Part shown: positions 42,772-50,718 of the stretch, in pieces
Position numbering within the stretch: the first letter of the stretch is position 1
Layout: every line of letters starts with the position of its first letter
Assembly (NCBI RefSeq): GCF_900119825.1
Contig: NZ_FPKR01000003.1
Span: forward strand, 248,001-312,000
Direction: 5' to 3'
Source of the DNA: Chitinimonas taiwanensis DSM 18899
GTDB lineage: Bacteria > Pseudomonadota > Gammaproteobacteria > Burkholderiales > Chitinimonadaceae
Length of the DNA: 64,000 nt
Notes under the pieces: model-generated
Seen by the model: the letters and a program-made list of their open reading frames with translations, nothing else
Database searches by the model: none
What the model was told of the DNA's origin: nothing
Program-made: the position numbers and the translations under genes

Positions 42772-42958
42772 CGGTGAGCTCCTGTGGTGTCAGCCGCTGG
42801 ATGCACAGATCGTGTCGAGCAAGCTAATCTGACGTGCTCTGTCCTTGATATGGGACAAGGCAATGCGGAAAAGCCCGGATTATCACCGATGTGTTTGAAA
42901 CTTTCGCGTAAGGGTTTCCCGCTAAGTAGTTGCTTTATATGGATAAATCGAGCGCTTG

Positions 42959-44734
42959 CTAGTTGCTGCGTTCACCGGTCTGCAGCCGCCACAGTGCGGC
43001 ATAGCTACCGTTTTGTGCCAACAGGCTCGTATGCTGGCCGCTCTCGACGATGCGGCCGTTTTCCAGCACATGGATGCAATCAGCCTGACGGACGGTAGAC
43101 AGGCGGTGCGCAATCACGATGGTGGTGCGGCCGCGGCTGACCACGTCCAGGCTGCGCTGGATGGCCGCCTCGGTTTCGTTGTCTACCGCACTGGTGGCCT
43201 CGTCCAGAATCAGGATGGGCGGGTTCTTCAGAATGGCGCGCGCCAAGGCCAGGCGCTGGCGCTGGCCGCCCGACAGCTTCTGGCCACGTTCGCCGATGCG
43301 GGTGGCAAAGCCCAGCGGCAGCTTGCTGATGAACTCGGTCGCTTCAGCCGCCTGGGCCGCTGCGGCGATATCCGCATCGCTGACGCTGTCGAGGCCATAG
43401 GCGATGTTCTCGGCCACCGTACCATCGGTGAGGAAGCTGTCCTGCGCCACATAGCCGATGGCGCGGCGCAGGTCCTGCAGATTCAGGCTGTCGATGGCCT
43501 GACCATCGAGCAGGATGCGACCGTGCTGGGCAGCGTAGAAGCGCAGCAAGAGCTTGACCAGGGTGGACTTGCCCGAGCCGGTACTGCCCACAAAGGCCAC
43601 GGTCTGGCCGGCGCCTATGGTCAGGTTGATATCGGCCAGGGTGGGGCGCCCGTCGTAGCTGAAGCCGACCTGCTCGAAGCGCAGCTCGCCCTTCACCCCT
43701 TGTGCCGGGAAGTGCTGACCTTCGTAGGGGATATTGATCGGGGTATCGAGCAGGTTCAGCGCGCGTTCGATGGCGGCCATCGAGCGCTGGTACATATCGG
43801 CCACCTCGGCCAGACCGGTCAGCGGCCACAACAGGCGCTGGGTCAGGAAGACCAGCACCGAATAGGCGCCCACCGCCAACTCGCCGTGTATGGTCAGCCA
43901 GCCGCCATAGATCAGCGTGGCGGTGAAACCGCTCAGAATGGCCATGCGGATGACCGGGGTGATGGCAGCGCTGATGCGGATCGCCCGTGCATTGGCGGCG
44001 CGGTAGTGGCGGCTCGCCGCATCGATATGGCTGGCCTCGAAGCCCTCGGCGGCGAAGGCCTTGATGGTGGCGAGACCAAGCAGATTATTGTTCAGGCGTG
44101 CCGACACATCGCCCGCTGCTTCGCGCACCTCGGTGTAGCGTGGCGCCAGGCGGTTCTGGAACCAGAAGGCACCGAACAGGATGAGCGGCACCGGCAAGAG
44201 CGCAATTAGCGCGATGCTCGGTTGCAGGGCAAAGAACACCGCACTGACCATGATGGACGAGCAGAACACCTGGATGATCTGGTTCGCGCCGCCATTCACA
44301 AAGCGCTCCATCTGGTTCACATCGTCATTGAGGATGGAGAGCAGATTGCCGGTGCGCTGGTTCTCGAAATAAGCCATCTCGAGCTTTTGCACATGCTGGT
44401 AGGCATCGAGGCGTAGATCGTGCTGGATGTCCTGCGCGAGCTGGCGCCATTTGACCTCGTACAGATATTGGAACAGCGACTCACCGCCCCAGATCAGCAC
44501 ATTGATGAAGCCCAGGAAGAGCAGCTGGTGCCAGACATCGCTGATGCCAAGCCCGACCAGCACCTGTTTTGCCAGGAAGCTCTCCTCACCCTTGACCACC
44601 ACGTCCACTGCCACCCCGATCAGCACCTCGGGCAGGATGTCGAAGAATTTGTTCAGCACCGAGTAGGCGGTGGCGAGGCGGAAATCGCGCCGATAGCGGC
44701 TGGCGTAGGCAAACAGGCGTTTGAGCGGGTGCAT
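42959..44734 (-). CDS. ABC exporter, fused permease and ATPase (MsbA/MDR type)
   Basis: 591 residues. The N-terminal half (1-310) is a six-helix exporter domain with the coupling segment FENQRTGNLLSILNDDVNQMERFV. The ATPase half has Walker A GSTGSGKST, the Q-loop in YVAQDSFLTDG, the signature LSGGQRQRLALARA, Walker B ILILDEATSAVD and the H-loop IVIAHRLST. It works as a homodimer or half-transporter exporting lipids, drugs or peptides. No partner gene or accessory protein is adjacent, so the substrate is open. Confidence 0.9.
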   Translation of the reverse strand: MHPLKRLFAYASRYRRDFRLATAYSVLNKFFDILPEVLIGVAVDVVVKGEESFLAKQVLVGLGISDVWHQLLFLGFINVLIWGGESLFQYLYEVKWRQLAQDIQHDLRLDAYQHVQKLEMAYFENQRTGNLLSILNDDVNQMERFVNGGANQIIQVFCSSIMVSAVFFALQPSIALIALLPVPLILFGAFWFQNRLAPRYTEVREAAGDVSARLNNNLLGLATIKAFAAEGFEASHIDAASRHYRAANARAIRISAAITPVIRMAILSGFTATLIYGGWLTIHGELAVGAYSVLVFLTQRLLWPLTGLAEVADMYQRSMAAIERALNLLDTPINIPYEGQHFPAQGVKGELRFEQVGFSYDGRPTLADINLTIGAGQTVAFVGSTGSGKSTLVKLLLRFYAAQHGRILLDGQAIDSLNLQDLRRAIGYVAQDSFLTDGTVAENIAYGLDSVSDADIAAAAQAAEATEFISKLPLGFATRIGERGQKLSGGQRQRLALARAILKNPPILILDEATSAVDNETEAAIQRSLDVVSRGRTTIVIAHRLSTVRQADCIHVLENGRIVESGQHTSLLAQNGSYAALWRLQTGERSN

Positions 44735-44773
44735 GCGGGCTTGTTCTTTTATGGTGTGGAGGTGGCGAGGGGG

Positions 44774-44810
44774 TAAAACAAAACAGCCGCCGGATTACTC
44801 GGGCGGCTGT
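44774..44810 (-). terminator. Terminator of the dapA-bamC operon
   Basis: On the minus strand, ACAGCCGCC / GGCGGCTGT with a ten-base loop followed by TTTGTTTT. Confidence 0.8.
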
Positions 44811-44824
44811 TGTCGTTGCTGGGC

Positions 44825-45976
44825 TTAGCGTAGCTCGGCCAGCAGCGGGTCGAGCATGGCATTCGCCTGGCTGTCGGGCAGGACCACGCCCTCCTTGCCA
44901 GCGATGCGCACGGTGGTCTGCGCGTCCTTGCTCGATACCACGGCCAGGAACTGCGGCAGCTCAGCCTGCTTCTTCTCTTCATCCTTCCAGAAGGCCAACG
45001 AGGACAGGAAGCCTTCCTCGGCCTTGGCGGCCTGGATCTTGCCGCTGGTGATGTAGTAAAGACCGAGCGAGCGGTCGCGGTCGGCGATGTTGTAGCCAGC
45101 GCGCTCCAGGGCCAGGCCGATACGGCGCCAGGCACGGTCGAAGCTTTCGTTCAGCTGGATCACGCGCTTGCCATCGGCCAGGGTGATGAACTGGGCGCGG
45201 TTGCTGCCGGCGGCCGGGGTGGCCACGGCGGGTGTGCCTTCGGCCGGTTTGGCGCTGGCCACCACCTGGCCGGCGGTATCGGCGCTGATACCCAGGCGTA
45301 CCAACAGCTGCTTGAGCTTGGCCGCTTCGCGTTCCGGATCATTCGGGCGCGGGGTCCAACGCGTATCGCTCTTGTCCTGGGCTGTGTACACCTCTTCCAT
45401 GCGGCGGTGGGCGATATAGATCTCGGTGCCCTTGCCGTCGGCACTGCGTTCGAGGCGCATGCGGTACTGGTCAACCATGCCGCTGTTGTACAGCGTCTTC
45501 ATGCCGCGCTGGATGGCGGCGCGGATGCCGCCCACCGGCAGGTCGGGGCGCTCTTCCTGCCAGTTGGTTTCCAGCAGACCAGCCAGCGCATTGTCGGTGG
45601 TCAGCTTGAAGCCCTGGTCGAGCCAGAACTGGCGTGCCTGCGGCCACACGGCATCGGCTGGGGCGTTGATGACCAGCCAGCGCTGATTGCCATCGCTTTC
45701 CATGCGCACCTTGTCGAACTTGGGCAGGGCTGCGCCCGAGGCGAGGATCTGCTGGCCGTCGGCGCTGAGCGTGAGGCCAGGAATCGCGTAAGCCCCGTTC
45801 AGCTCGGGCGAGCTCAGCTCGGGTGGCAGTTCCAGCTGCTTGGGCTGGATGGCGCCGCGCGCCTTGGTGTACTCGGGCGCTTCCGGGGTGTCATCGCCGA
45901 TGAAGGGCAGGTTGGCACAACCTGCAGCCAGGGTCACCAGCGCAAGTGCTGCGGTAATACGTGTGGTTCGAATCAT
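44825..45976 (-). CDS. bamC: Outer membrane assembly lipoprotein BamC
   Basis: 383 residues from the ATG at 45976. The signal peptide ends in the lipobox LAAGC (Cys20), placing it in the outer membrane as part of the BAM complex that inserts beta-barrel proteins. Residues about 95-205 form the first helix-grip domain (NQRWLVINAPADAVWPQARQFWLDQGFKL...YIAHRRMEEVY) and residues about 265-380 the second (RVIQLNESFDRAWRRIGLALERAGYNIADRDRSLGLYYI). It follows dapA after 17 bases, the order (dapA-nlpB) also seen in E. coli. Confidence 0.92.
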   Translation of the reverse strand: MIRTTRITAALALVTLAAGCANLPFIGDDTPEAPEYTKARGAIQPKQLELPPELSSPELNGAYAIPGLTLSADGQQILASGAALPKFDKVRMESDGNQRWLVINAPADAVWPQARQFWLDQGFKLTTDNALAGLLETNWQEERPDLPVGGIRAAIQRGMKTLYNSGMVDQYRMRLERSADGKGTEIYIAHRRMEEVYTAQDKSDTRWTPRPNDPEREAAKLKQLLVRLGISADTAGQVVASAKPAEGTPAVATPAAGSNRAQFITLADGKRVIQLNESFDRAWRRIGLALERAGYNIADRDRSLGLYYITSGKIQAAKAEEGFLSSLAFWKDEEKKQAELPQFLAVVSSKDAQTTVRIAGKEGVVLPDSQANAMLDPLLAELR

Positions 45977-45993
45977 GGGAGCCGCGGTTTCCG

Positions 45994-46872
45994 TTAAATC
46001 TCGATGCCGGCCTGGCGCATGGCGGCGCTGACCGGGGCTTCGGCGCTGGTCGACAGCGGGGTGAGCGGCAGACGGATGCCAGCCGGCATCAGGCCGAGCT
46101 TGCTGACCGCCCACTTGGCCGGGATGGGGTTGGCTTCGATGAACAGATGCTTGTGCAAGCCTTGCAGCTTGTCATTGATGGCGCGGGTGGCCAGCACATC
46201 GCGGCCCAGCGCGGCCACGCACAGCTCGCTCATCAGCTTGGGTGCCACATTGGCGGTGACCGAGATCACCCCATGGCCGCCCATCAGCATAAAGGCAGCG
46301 CCGGTGGCGTCGTCGCCCGAGTAGAGCGCGAAATCCTTGGGCGCACGCAGCACCAGGTCGGCGGCACGGCCGATATCGCCGGTGGCATCCTTCAGGCCGA
46401 CGATATTCGGGATGGCCGCCAGACGCAGCGCGGTGTCATTGCTCATATCGGCCACGGTACGACCCGGTACGTTGTACAGGATCATCGGGATATCCACCGC
46501 CTCGGCCACGGCCTTGTAGTGCTGGTACATGCCTTCCTGGGTCGGCTTGTTGTAATAGGGCACCACGGACAGGGTCATATCGGCACCGGCCAGCTTGGCC
46601 TGGCGCGACAGTTCGATCGCTTCGCGGGTCGAGTTGGCACCGGTGCCGGCAATCACCTTCAGGCGGCCGCGGGCCAGTTCGACGGTTTTCTTGACGATGG
46701 CGATATGTTCTTCCACGTCCACCGTGGCGGATTCGCCGGTGGTGCCTACGGCAACGATGCCAGCGGTGCCGGCTTCAACATGGAATTCGACGAGCTTGGC
46801 GAGACTGGCGAAATCAAGGCTGCCGTCTTCGAACATCGGGGTCACAAGCGCGACCAGACTACCTGTCAACAT
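45994..46872 (-). CDS. dapA: 4-hydroxy-tetrahydrodipicolinate synthase
   Basis: 292 residues from the ATG at 46872. It condenses pyruvate with aspartate semialdehyde, the first step of lysine/diaminopimelate synthesis. All key residues are in the usual places: Thr44-Thr45 (GTTGE), Tyr107 (VPYYNKP), Tyr133 and Arg138 (LYNVPGRT) and the Schiff-base Lys161 (VGLKDATGD). It heads an operon with bamC. The in-frame upstream extension has no ribosome site. Confidence 0.96.
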   Translation of the reverse strand: MLTGSLVALVTPMFEDGSLDFASLAKLVEFHVEAGTAGIVAVGTTGESATVDVEEHIAIVKKTVELARGRLKVIAGTGANSTREAIELSRQAKLAGADMTLSVVPYYNKPTQEGMYQHYKAVAEAVDIPMILYNVPGRTVADMSNDTALRLAAIPNIVGLKDATGDIGRAADLVLRAPKDFALYSGDDATGAAFMLMGGHGVISVTANVAPKLMSELCVAALGRDVLATRAINDKLQGLHKHLFIEANPIPAKWAVSKLGLMPAGIRLPLTPLSTSAEAPVSAAMRQAGIEI

Positions 46873-47067
46873 GGTGGGATTCCGTGGGGCGGAGGAAGAG
46901 GGAAGCGGCGATTCTAACCGAATCAACCGGGCCGATGTAGGGACTGCGCCGGCCTATTTGAGTTCCATGCTGCGGGCATTTGCCCGACCGTTTGACCGCC
47001 TATCGACGGGCTTGGCGACGTGTGTTGCGGCCGCTGCCGGTGCGCAGGCGGCATCCGCGCCCTAGGC

Positions 47068-47724
47068 CTAATGCAGGCCGATATGCTCGGGGTAGTCGGT
47101 GATCAGCGCATGCACGCCGAATTCGCGCATCAATTCATGCTCATAGCGCGTATTGGCGCCGTAGACGGCATTGCGAAAGCCCAGGGCATTGGCCTGGCGC
47201 AGAATGTCCGGGTCGACGATCTCGCAATCCCAGACCAGGGTGCGCAGATTGGGCAGGTGCAGGGCGGCATGCAGCAGGCTGTTGATGGCGGCCGGCCTAT
47301 GCGCATTGAGCAGGCCGCACTCGACCGACAGCTGCTGGGCGGCGGCGATCACCACTTCATGCCGGAACGAGGTCAAGAGAAGCTGATGGCTGTCCTCATA
47401 GCGACGCAGCAAGGGCAGGGCCAGGCTGGCCGCGGCTGGGGTCTTGATCTCGATATTCCACAGCGTATTCGGGAAGGCCTGCAGGGCTTCCACCAGGGTG
47501 GGCACGCTATAGCCGCACAGATCGGACAGCTGCTTGCGGGTCAGCGCCGCAACCGGCACCCCGTTCTTTGCCACCCGGTTGTGAAACAGCACCGCCTCGT
47601 TATCGGCGCTGACCCGAACATCGGTCTCGATGCCGACAAAGCCGATCTGCAAGGCGGCGGCAAAGGCTTCCAGCGTGTTTTCCGGGCAGGCGGCGTGGTA
47701 GCCGCGATGGGCGAGGATTTGCAT
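47068..47724 (-). CDS. Glycerophosphodiester phosphodiesterase
   Basis: 218 residues from the ATG at 47724. The GDPD signature is complete at the N-terminus: QILAHRGYHAACPENTLEAFAAALQIGFVGIETDVRVSADNEAVLFHN, giving His6, Arg7, the Glu/Asp metal ligands and the second His. IEIKTP and the late GVHALITDYPEHIG follow. There is no signal peptide, so it acts in the cytoplasm (UgpQ-like) on deacylated phospholipids. Compared with longer GDPDs the insertion domain is short, as usual for this form. Confidence 0.9.
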   Translation of the reverse strand: MQILAHRGYHAACPENTLEAFAAALQIGFVGIETDVRVSADNEAVLFHNRVAKNGVPVAALTRKQLSDLCGYSVPTLVEALQAFPNTLWNIEIKTPAAASLALPLLRRYEDSHQLLLTSFRHEVVIAAAQQLSVECGLLNAHRPAAINSLLHAALHLPNLRTLVWDCEIVDPDILRQANALGFRNAVYGANTRYEHELMREFGVHALITDYPEHIGLH

Positions 47725-47815
47725 GGGGGCGCTCCGATGGCCTGATACCCGCAGTTTAGGCCCGACTTGGCCGCCGCGCCTATTGCCTCTGCAGGCCTGG
47801 CCACGTGCTGCGCGT

Positions 47816-48460
47816 TTACACCCAGGGCTGGGCCAGCTGCTCGGTGGCCAGTACCCGCTGCACGGCCGGGCGGGCCAGCACACGCTGCAACCAGGGGCCG
47901 ATATGCGCATAGTCGCGCGCCTTGTGGCCGTCGAAATTACGCGTCCAGCGGCACAGCATCATTGCATAGGGGTCGAGCAGGCTGTAGTCGGCGCCCAGCA
48001 GCCAGGGCTGGCCGTGGCTGGCCAGCTGGCTGTCAATCTGCTCGAGCAGCCGCAGCACCTTCTGCTGTGCATGCGCGCGCACCTGAGCGATGGCGGCTGC
48101 ATCGCTGGCCCAGCGCTCGGGGTAGAAATAGATGACCAGTGCCTGCTGCAAGGTGGTGGACAGCCAACTTAGCCATTTATAGGCCTGGGCACGCGCCGCG
48201 CTGCCCAGGGGCGGCATCAGGCCCTGAGCTGGGTGGGTATCGACCAAGTGCAGGCAGATCGCGGCGGTTTCATACAGCACGATATCGCCGTCCTCGAGCA
48301 CCGGGATCAGCCCATTCGGGTTCAGCGCCCGGTAGGCTGGGGTATTCAACCCACCGTTCTGCTGGTCGATCTTGATCAATTCGAAGTCCACACCCAGCTC
48401 TTCAAGCAGGATGTGCGGCGCCATGCTGGCGGTGCTGGGAACGTAGTGCAGTCGGATCAT
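47816..48460 (-). CDS. Glutathione S-transferase family protein
   Basis: 214 residues from the ATG at 48460. The N-terminal thioredoxin-like domain has IRLHYVPSTASMAPHILLEELGVDFELIKID, the cis-Pro region NPNGLIPVLEDGDIVLYETAAICLHL, and the C-terminal helical domain has WLLGADYSLLDPYAMMLCRW. The Ser in the first helix suggests a beta- or Gtt2-like class rather than Tyr-type enzymes. The substrate is unknown. Confidence 0.88.
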   Translation of the reverse strand: MIRLHYVPSTASMAPHILLEELGVDFELIKIDQQNGGLNTPAYRALNPNGLIPVLEDGDIVLYETAAICLHLVDTHPAQGLMPPLGSAARAQAYKWLSWLSTTLQQALVIYFYPERWASDAAAIAQVRAHAQQKVLRLLEQIDSQLASHGQPWLLGADYSLLDPYAMMLCRWTRNFDGHKARDYAHIGPWLQRVLARPAVQRVLATEQLAQPWV

Positions 48461-48557
48461 GGTTAAGACCTGTGGAATGAAAAAGCCGGCGGACCACCAG
48501 GCCGGCCGGCTGGGCATGCCGGCCAGGGCGGGCACGCCATACGCGGTGCAAATTGTA

Positions 48558-48695
48558 CTAGTGGATCAGGAAACCGATGATCAGGATCACGGCGATCGCC
48601 AGCATCACGATGGCTTCCAGGCGATCGCTGAGTTGACTCTGTTCATCGGCATGGGTGGCGTCATCAGGGTGTTCGACCCGAAAATCCACGCTCAT
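48558..48695 (-). CDS. Small C-tail-anchored membrane protein
   Basis: 45 residues: an acidic N-terminal half (MSVDFRVEHPDDATHADEQS) and a C-terminal hydrophobic helix (AIVMLAIAVILIIGFLIH). A perfect GGAGG eight bases before the ATG supports translation. It lies between the GST and rhodanese genes on the same strand but is separated from each by more than 90 bases. I do not recognise a family. Confidence 0.55.
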   Translation of the reverse strand: MSVDFRVEHPDDATHADEQSQLSDRLEAIVMLAIAVILIIGFLIH

Positions 48696-48916
48696 GATAC
48701 TTACCTCCGTCTTGGTTCGAGCGTACAGGGCTCCCTCCCAACCGGGTCACACAGCGCATCGGGATACGGTGCGGTGCAACCTTCCTTCTGCCAGCGGCTG
48801 CCTGGGCTTCTGACCCTGGCGTATATCGGCGTGATCGGCTGGACAATGTGTCCAGCCACTGGGTATTTTGCGCCGGAAGCCGCGCCCATGCTGGCTTTGC
48901 AGCCGAAAGGCATCGC

Positions 48917-49309
48917 TCAGTTACAAGCGCAGCTCGGGCTATCCGCAGTCGTGCTGCTGCCCAGTACGGTGCGGTAACCGTCGCGCTTCCACCAGTCCAG
49001 CCCGCCGATCAATTCCTTGACCGTGAAGCCGAGCTGGGCGAGCTTGAGCGCGCCCTTGGTCGAGGCATTGCAGCCTATGCCGTCGCAGTAGCTGACATAC
49101 AGCGCCGCGCGATCGAGGCCGGCCGTGCTGGTCGCATCCATGCTGCGATGCGGCAGGCTCAGCGCGCCGGGAATATGTTCGGCGGCATAAGCCTGGGCAT
49201 TGCGCGCATCGATCACCACTAGGTGCTGGCCCTCCTGCTGGGCTGCGTACAGGTCGGCGGCGTCGATTTCATAAGCTAGCTTGCTGGCGTAGTGGCTGAT
49301 CTGGTCCAT
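48917..49309 (-). CDS. Rhodanese-like domain protein
   Basis: 130 residues. A single rhodanese domain: DAADLYAAQQEGQHLVVIDARNAQAYAAEHIPGALSLPH, with active-site Cys75 in VSYCDGIGCNAS and the closing GFTVKELIGGLDWWKRDGY. The six-residue active loop (CDGIGC) fits sulphurtransferases. It is likely cytoplasmic, since no signal peptide is present. The neighbouring DUF2917 gene lies 24 bases upstream on the same strand, suggesting an operon. Confidence 0.88.
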   Translation of the reverse strand: MDQISHYASKLAYEIDAADLYAAQQEGQHLVVIDARNAQAYAAEHIPGALSLPHRSMDATSTAGLDRAALYVSYCDGIGCNASTKGALKLAQLGFTVKELIGGLDWWKRDGYRTVLGSSTTADSPSCACN

Positions 49310-49333
49310 GGTGCTTCCTTGGCGTGATAGGGA

Positions 49334-49657
49334 TTAGTGGCAGCCGTTAGCCTGCGGCAGCTTGGCGGTACGCGGCCAGGCATGGCCGAGCTTGTGACGC
49401 AGCTGAGCCAGCCAGCCGCGTGCAGGTGCCAGCGCCTTCAGTTGCAGGCGAGCATCGCTCAGGGCTTCGATGACTGCCAGGCGGCCGGCACGCAGCAGAT
49501 GGCGTTCACCGCGCTGCAGCAGCACATCGCCACCGTTGTCCTCGGTAATCCACAGATCACCCTGTTCGCACAGCACGATCACGCCATCCACGCTGCGCAC
49601 GGTACGCAGCTCGCTACGCTGCAGGGCTTGCTCGTATTCGATAAACTGATGCAACAT
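49334..49657 (-). CDS. DUF2917 domain protein
   Basis: 107 residues from the ATG at 49657, with AAGGAG upstream. The segment LRTVRSVDGVIVLCEQGDLWITEDNGGDVLLQRGERHLLRAGRLAVIEAL matches the cupin-like DUF2917 family common in Burkholderiales and Neisseriales. The tail is basic and ends CH. The gene is divergent from a GcvA-like LysR regulator 111 bases away, so it and the downstream rhodanese are the likely targets of that regulator. The function is unknown. Confidence 0.8.
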   Translation of the reverse strand: MLHQFIEYEQALQRSELRTVRSVDGVIVLCEQGDLWITEDNGGDVLLQRGERHLLRAGRLAVIEALSDARLQLKALAPARGWLAQLRHKLGHAWPRTAKLPQANGCH

Positions 49658-49768
49658 TTTCCCGCTCCTTCCGTCTGGCCACTCATGCCGTATTTGGCTT
49701 GGCTTGATTGGCATTCTCTGCCTGGTGTGGCGCCACAACAATCGATGCTTTTTCAGCGGATAGTTGAA

Positions 49769-50674
49769 ATGAATTCACTGGTTGATCTGCCTGGCAAGCT
49801 GCCCTCGCTACCCGCGCTGCGCGCCTTCGAGGCCGCGGCGCGCCTGGGTTCGGGGGCGCGTGCCGCCGCCGAGCTGTTCGTGACGCCGGGCGCCGTCAGC
49901 CATCAGATCAAGTCGCTAGAAGCGCAGCTGGGCTACCCGCTCTTTGGGCGTGAAGGGCGTGGCCTGGTGCTGACGCCGGAGGGCAAGCGCCTCGCCCAGG
50001 TGGTGAACCGCCTGCTGGTCGGGGTGGCGCAGGAACTGGCGGCAATCAAGCGCGAACACGAAACACCACGCCTGACGGTGACCGCGCTGTCCTCGTTTTC
50101 CGCCCGCTGGCTGACACCGCGCCTCGGGCGCTTTATCGAGGATCACCCCGAGATCGAGCTATGGGTGCAGTCATCGACCACACTGGAGCGACTGGGCGGG
50201 CCGGGCGGCATCGATCTGGCCATCCGCATGGGCTCGGGCCAGTGGCCGGGTGTGCATGCCGAGCATTTCTTCGATGAGTGCTTCATGGTGGTGGCCAGTC
50301 CCAGGCTGGCTGGCGGCCTGCCCAGCCACCCCGCCGAGCTGGCCGGGCGGCCCCTGCTGCGCGCGGCGGGCGAGCCGTGGAAGCCCTGGTTCGAGCTGGC
50401 CGGTCTGCCCTGGGCCGAACCGGGGCAGGGCCTGATCTTCAGCGACTCCGGGCTATTGGTGCAGGCGGCTGTGGACGGCCAGGGTATTGCGCTGGCGCGC
50501 CGCTCGCTGGCCCAGGACGATGTGGCTGCCGGCCGCCTGGTGCAACTGTTCGCGCAGACCCTGCCATTTCATTGGTCCTACTGGCTAGTGACGCCGAATC
50601 CGCCGCCACATCGGCCTGTGTTGCAAACCTTTATTGACTGGCTGCGTGAACAGATACGCCCGTCTATCTTGTAA
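49769..50674 (+). CDS. LysR-family regulator, GcvA-like
   Basis: 301 residues. The winged helix LPSLPALRAFEAAARLGSGARAAAELFVTPGAVSHQIKSLEAQLGYPLFGREGRGLVLTPEG is typical of the GcvA subgroup (VSHQIKxLE). The effector domain follows, with SSTTLERLGGPGGIDLAIRMGSG. It is divergent from the DUF2917-rhodanese pair. The start at 49769 is preferred; an ATG 21 bases upstream is also possible. The inducer is unknown. Confidence 0.88.
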   Translation: MNSLVDLPGKLPSLPALRAFEAAARLGSGARAAAELFVTPGAVSHQIKSLEAQLGYPLFGREGRGLVLTPEGKRLAQVVNRLLVGVAQELAAIKREHETPRLTVTALSSFSARWLTPRLGRFIEDHPEIELWVQSSTTLERLGGPGGIDLAIRMGSGQWPGVHAEHFFDECFMVVASPRLAGGLPSHPAELAGRPLLRAAGEPWKPWFELAGLPWAEPGQGLIFSDSGLLVQAAVDGQGIALARRSLAQDDVAAGRLVQLFAQTLPFHWSYWLVTPNPPPHRPVLQTFIDWLREQIRPSIL

Positions 50675-50718
50675 AACTGCCTGTGCCACACTCGCGTATT
50701 GCCCAACCGAAAGCCGCC

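Noticed and set aside
40855-42777. 640-codon open frame opposite the Cache chemoreceptor
   Set aside because: Low-complexity Gly/Leu/His/Gln composition and exact coincidence with the real gene mark it as a shadow. The similar frame at 22984-24534 was rejected for the same reason.
46967-47065. Short frame ending in AAAGAQAASAP near the dapA upstream region
   Set aside because: Only 32 codons, with no ribosome site. It is most likely upstream sequence of dapA.
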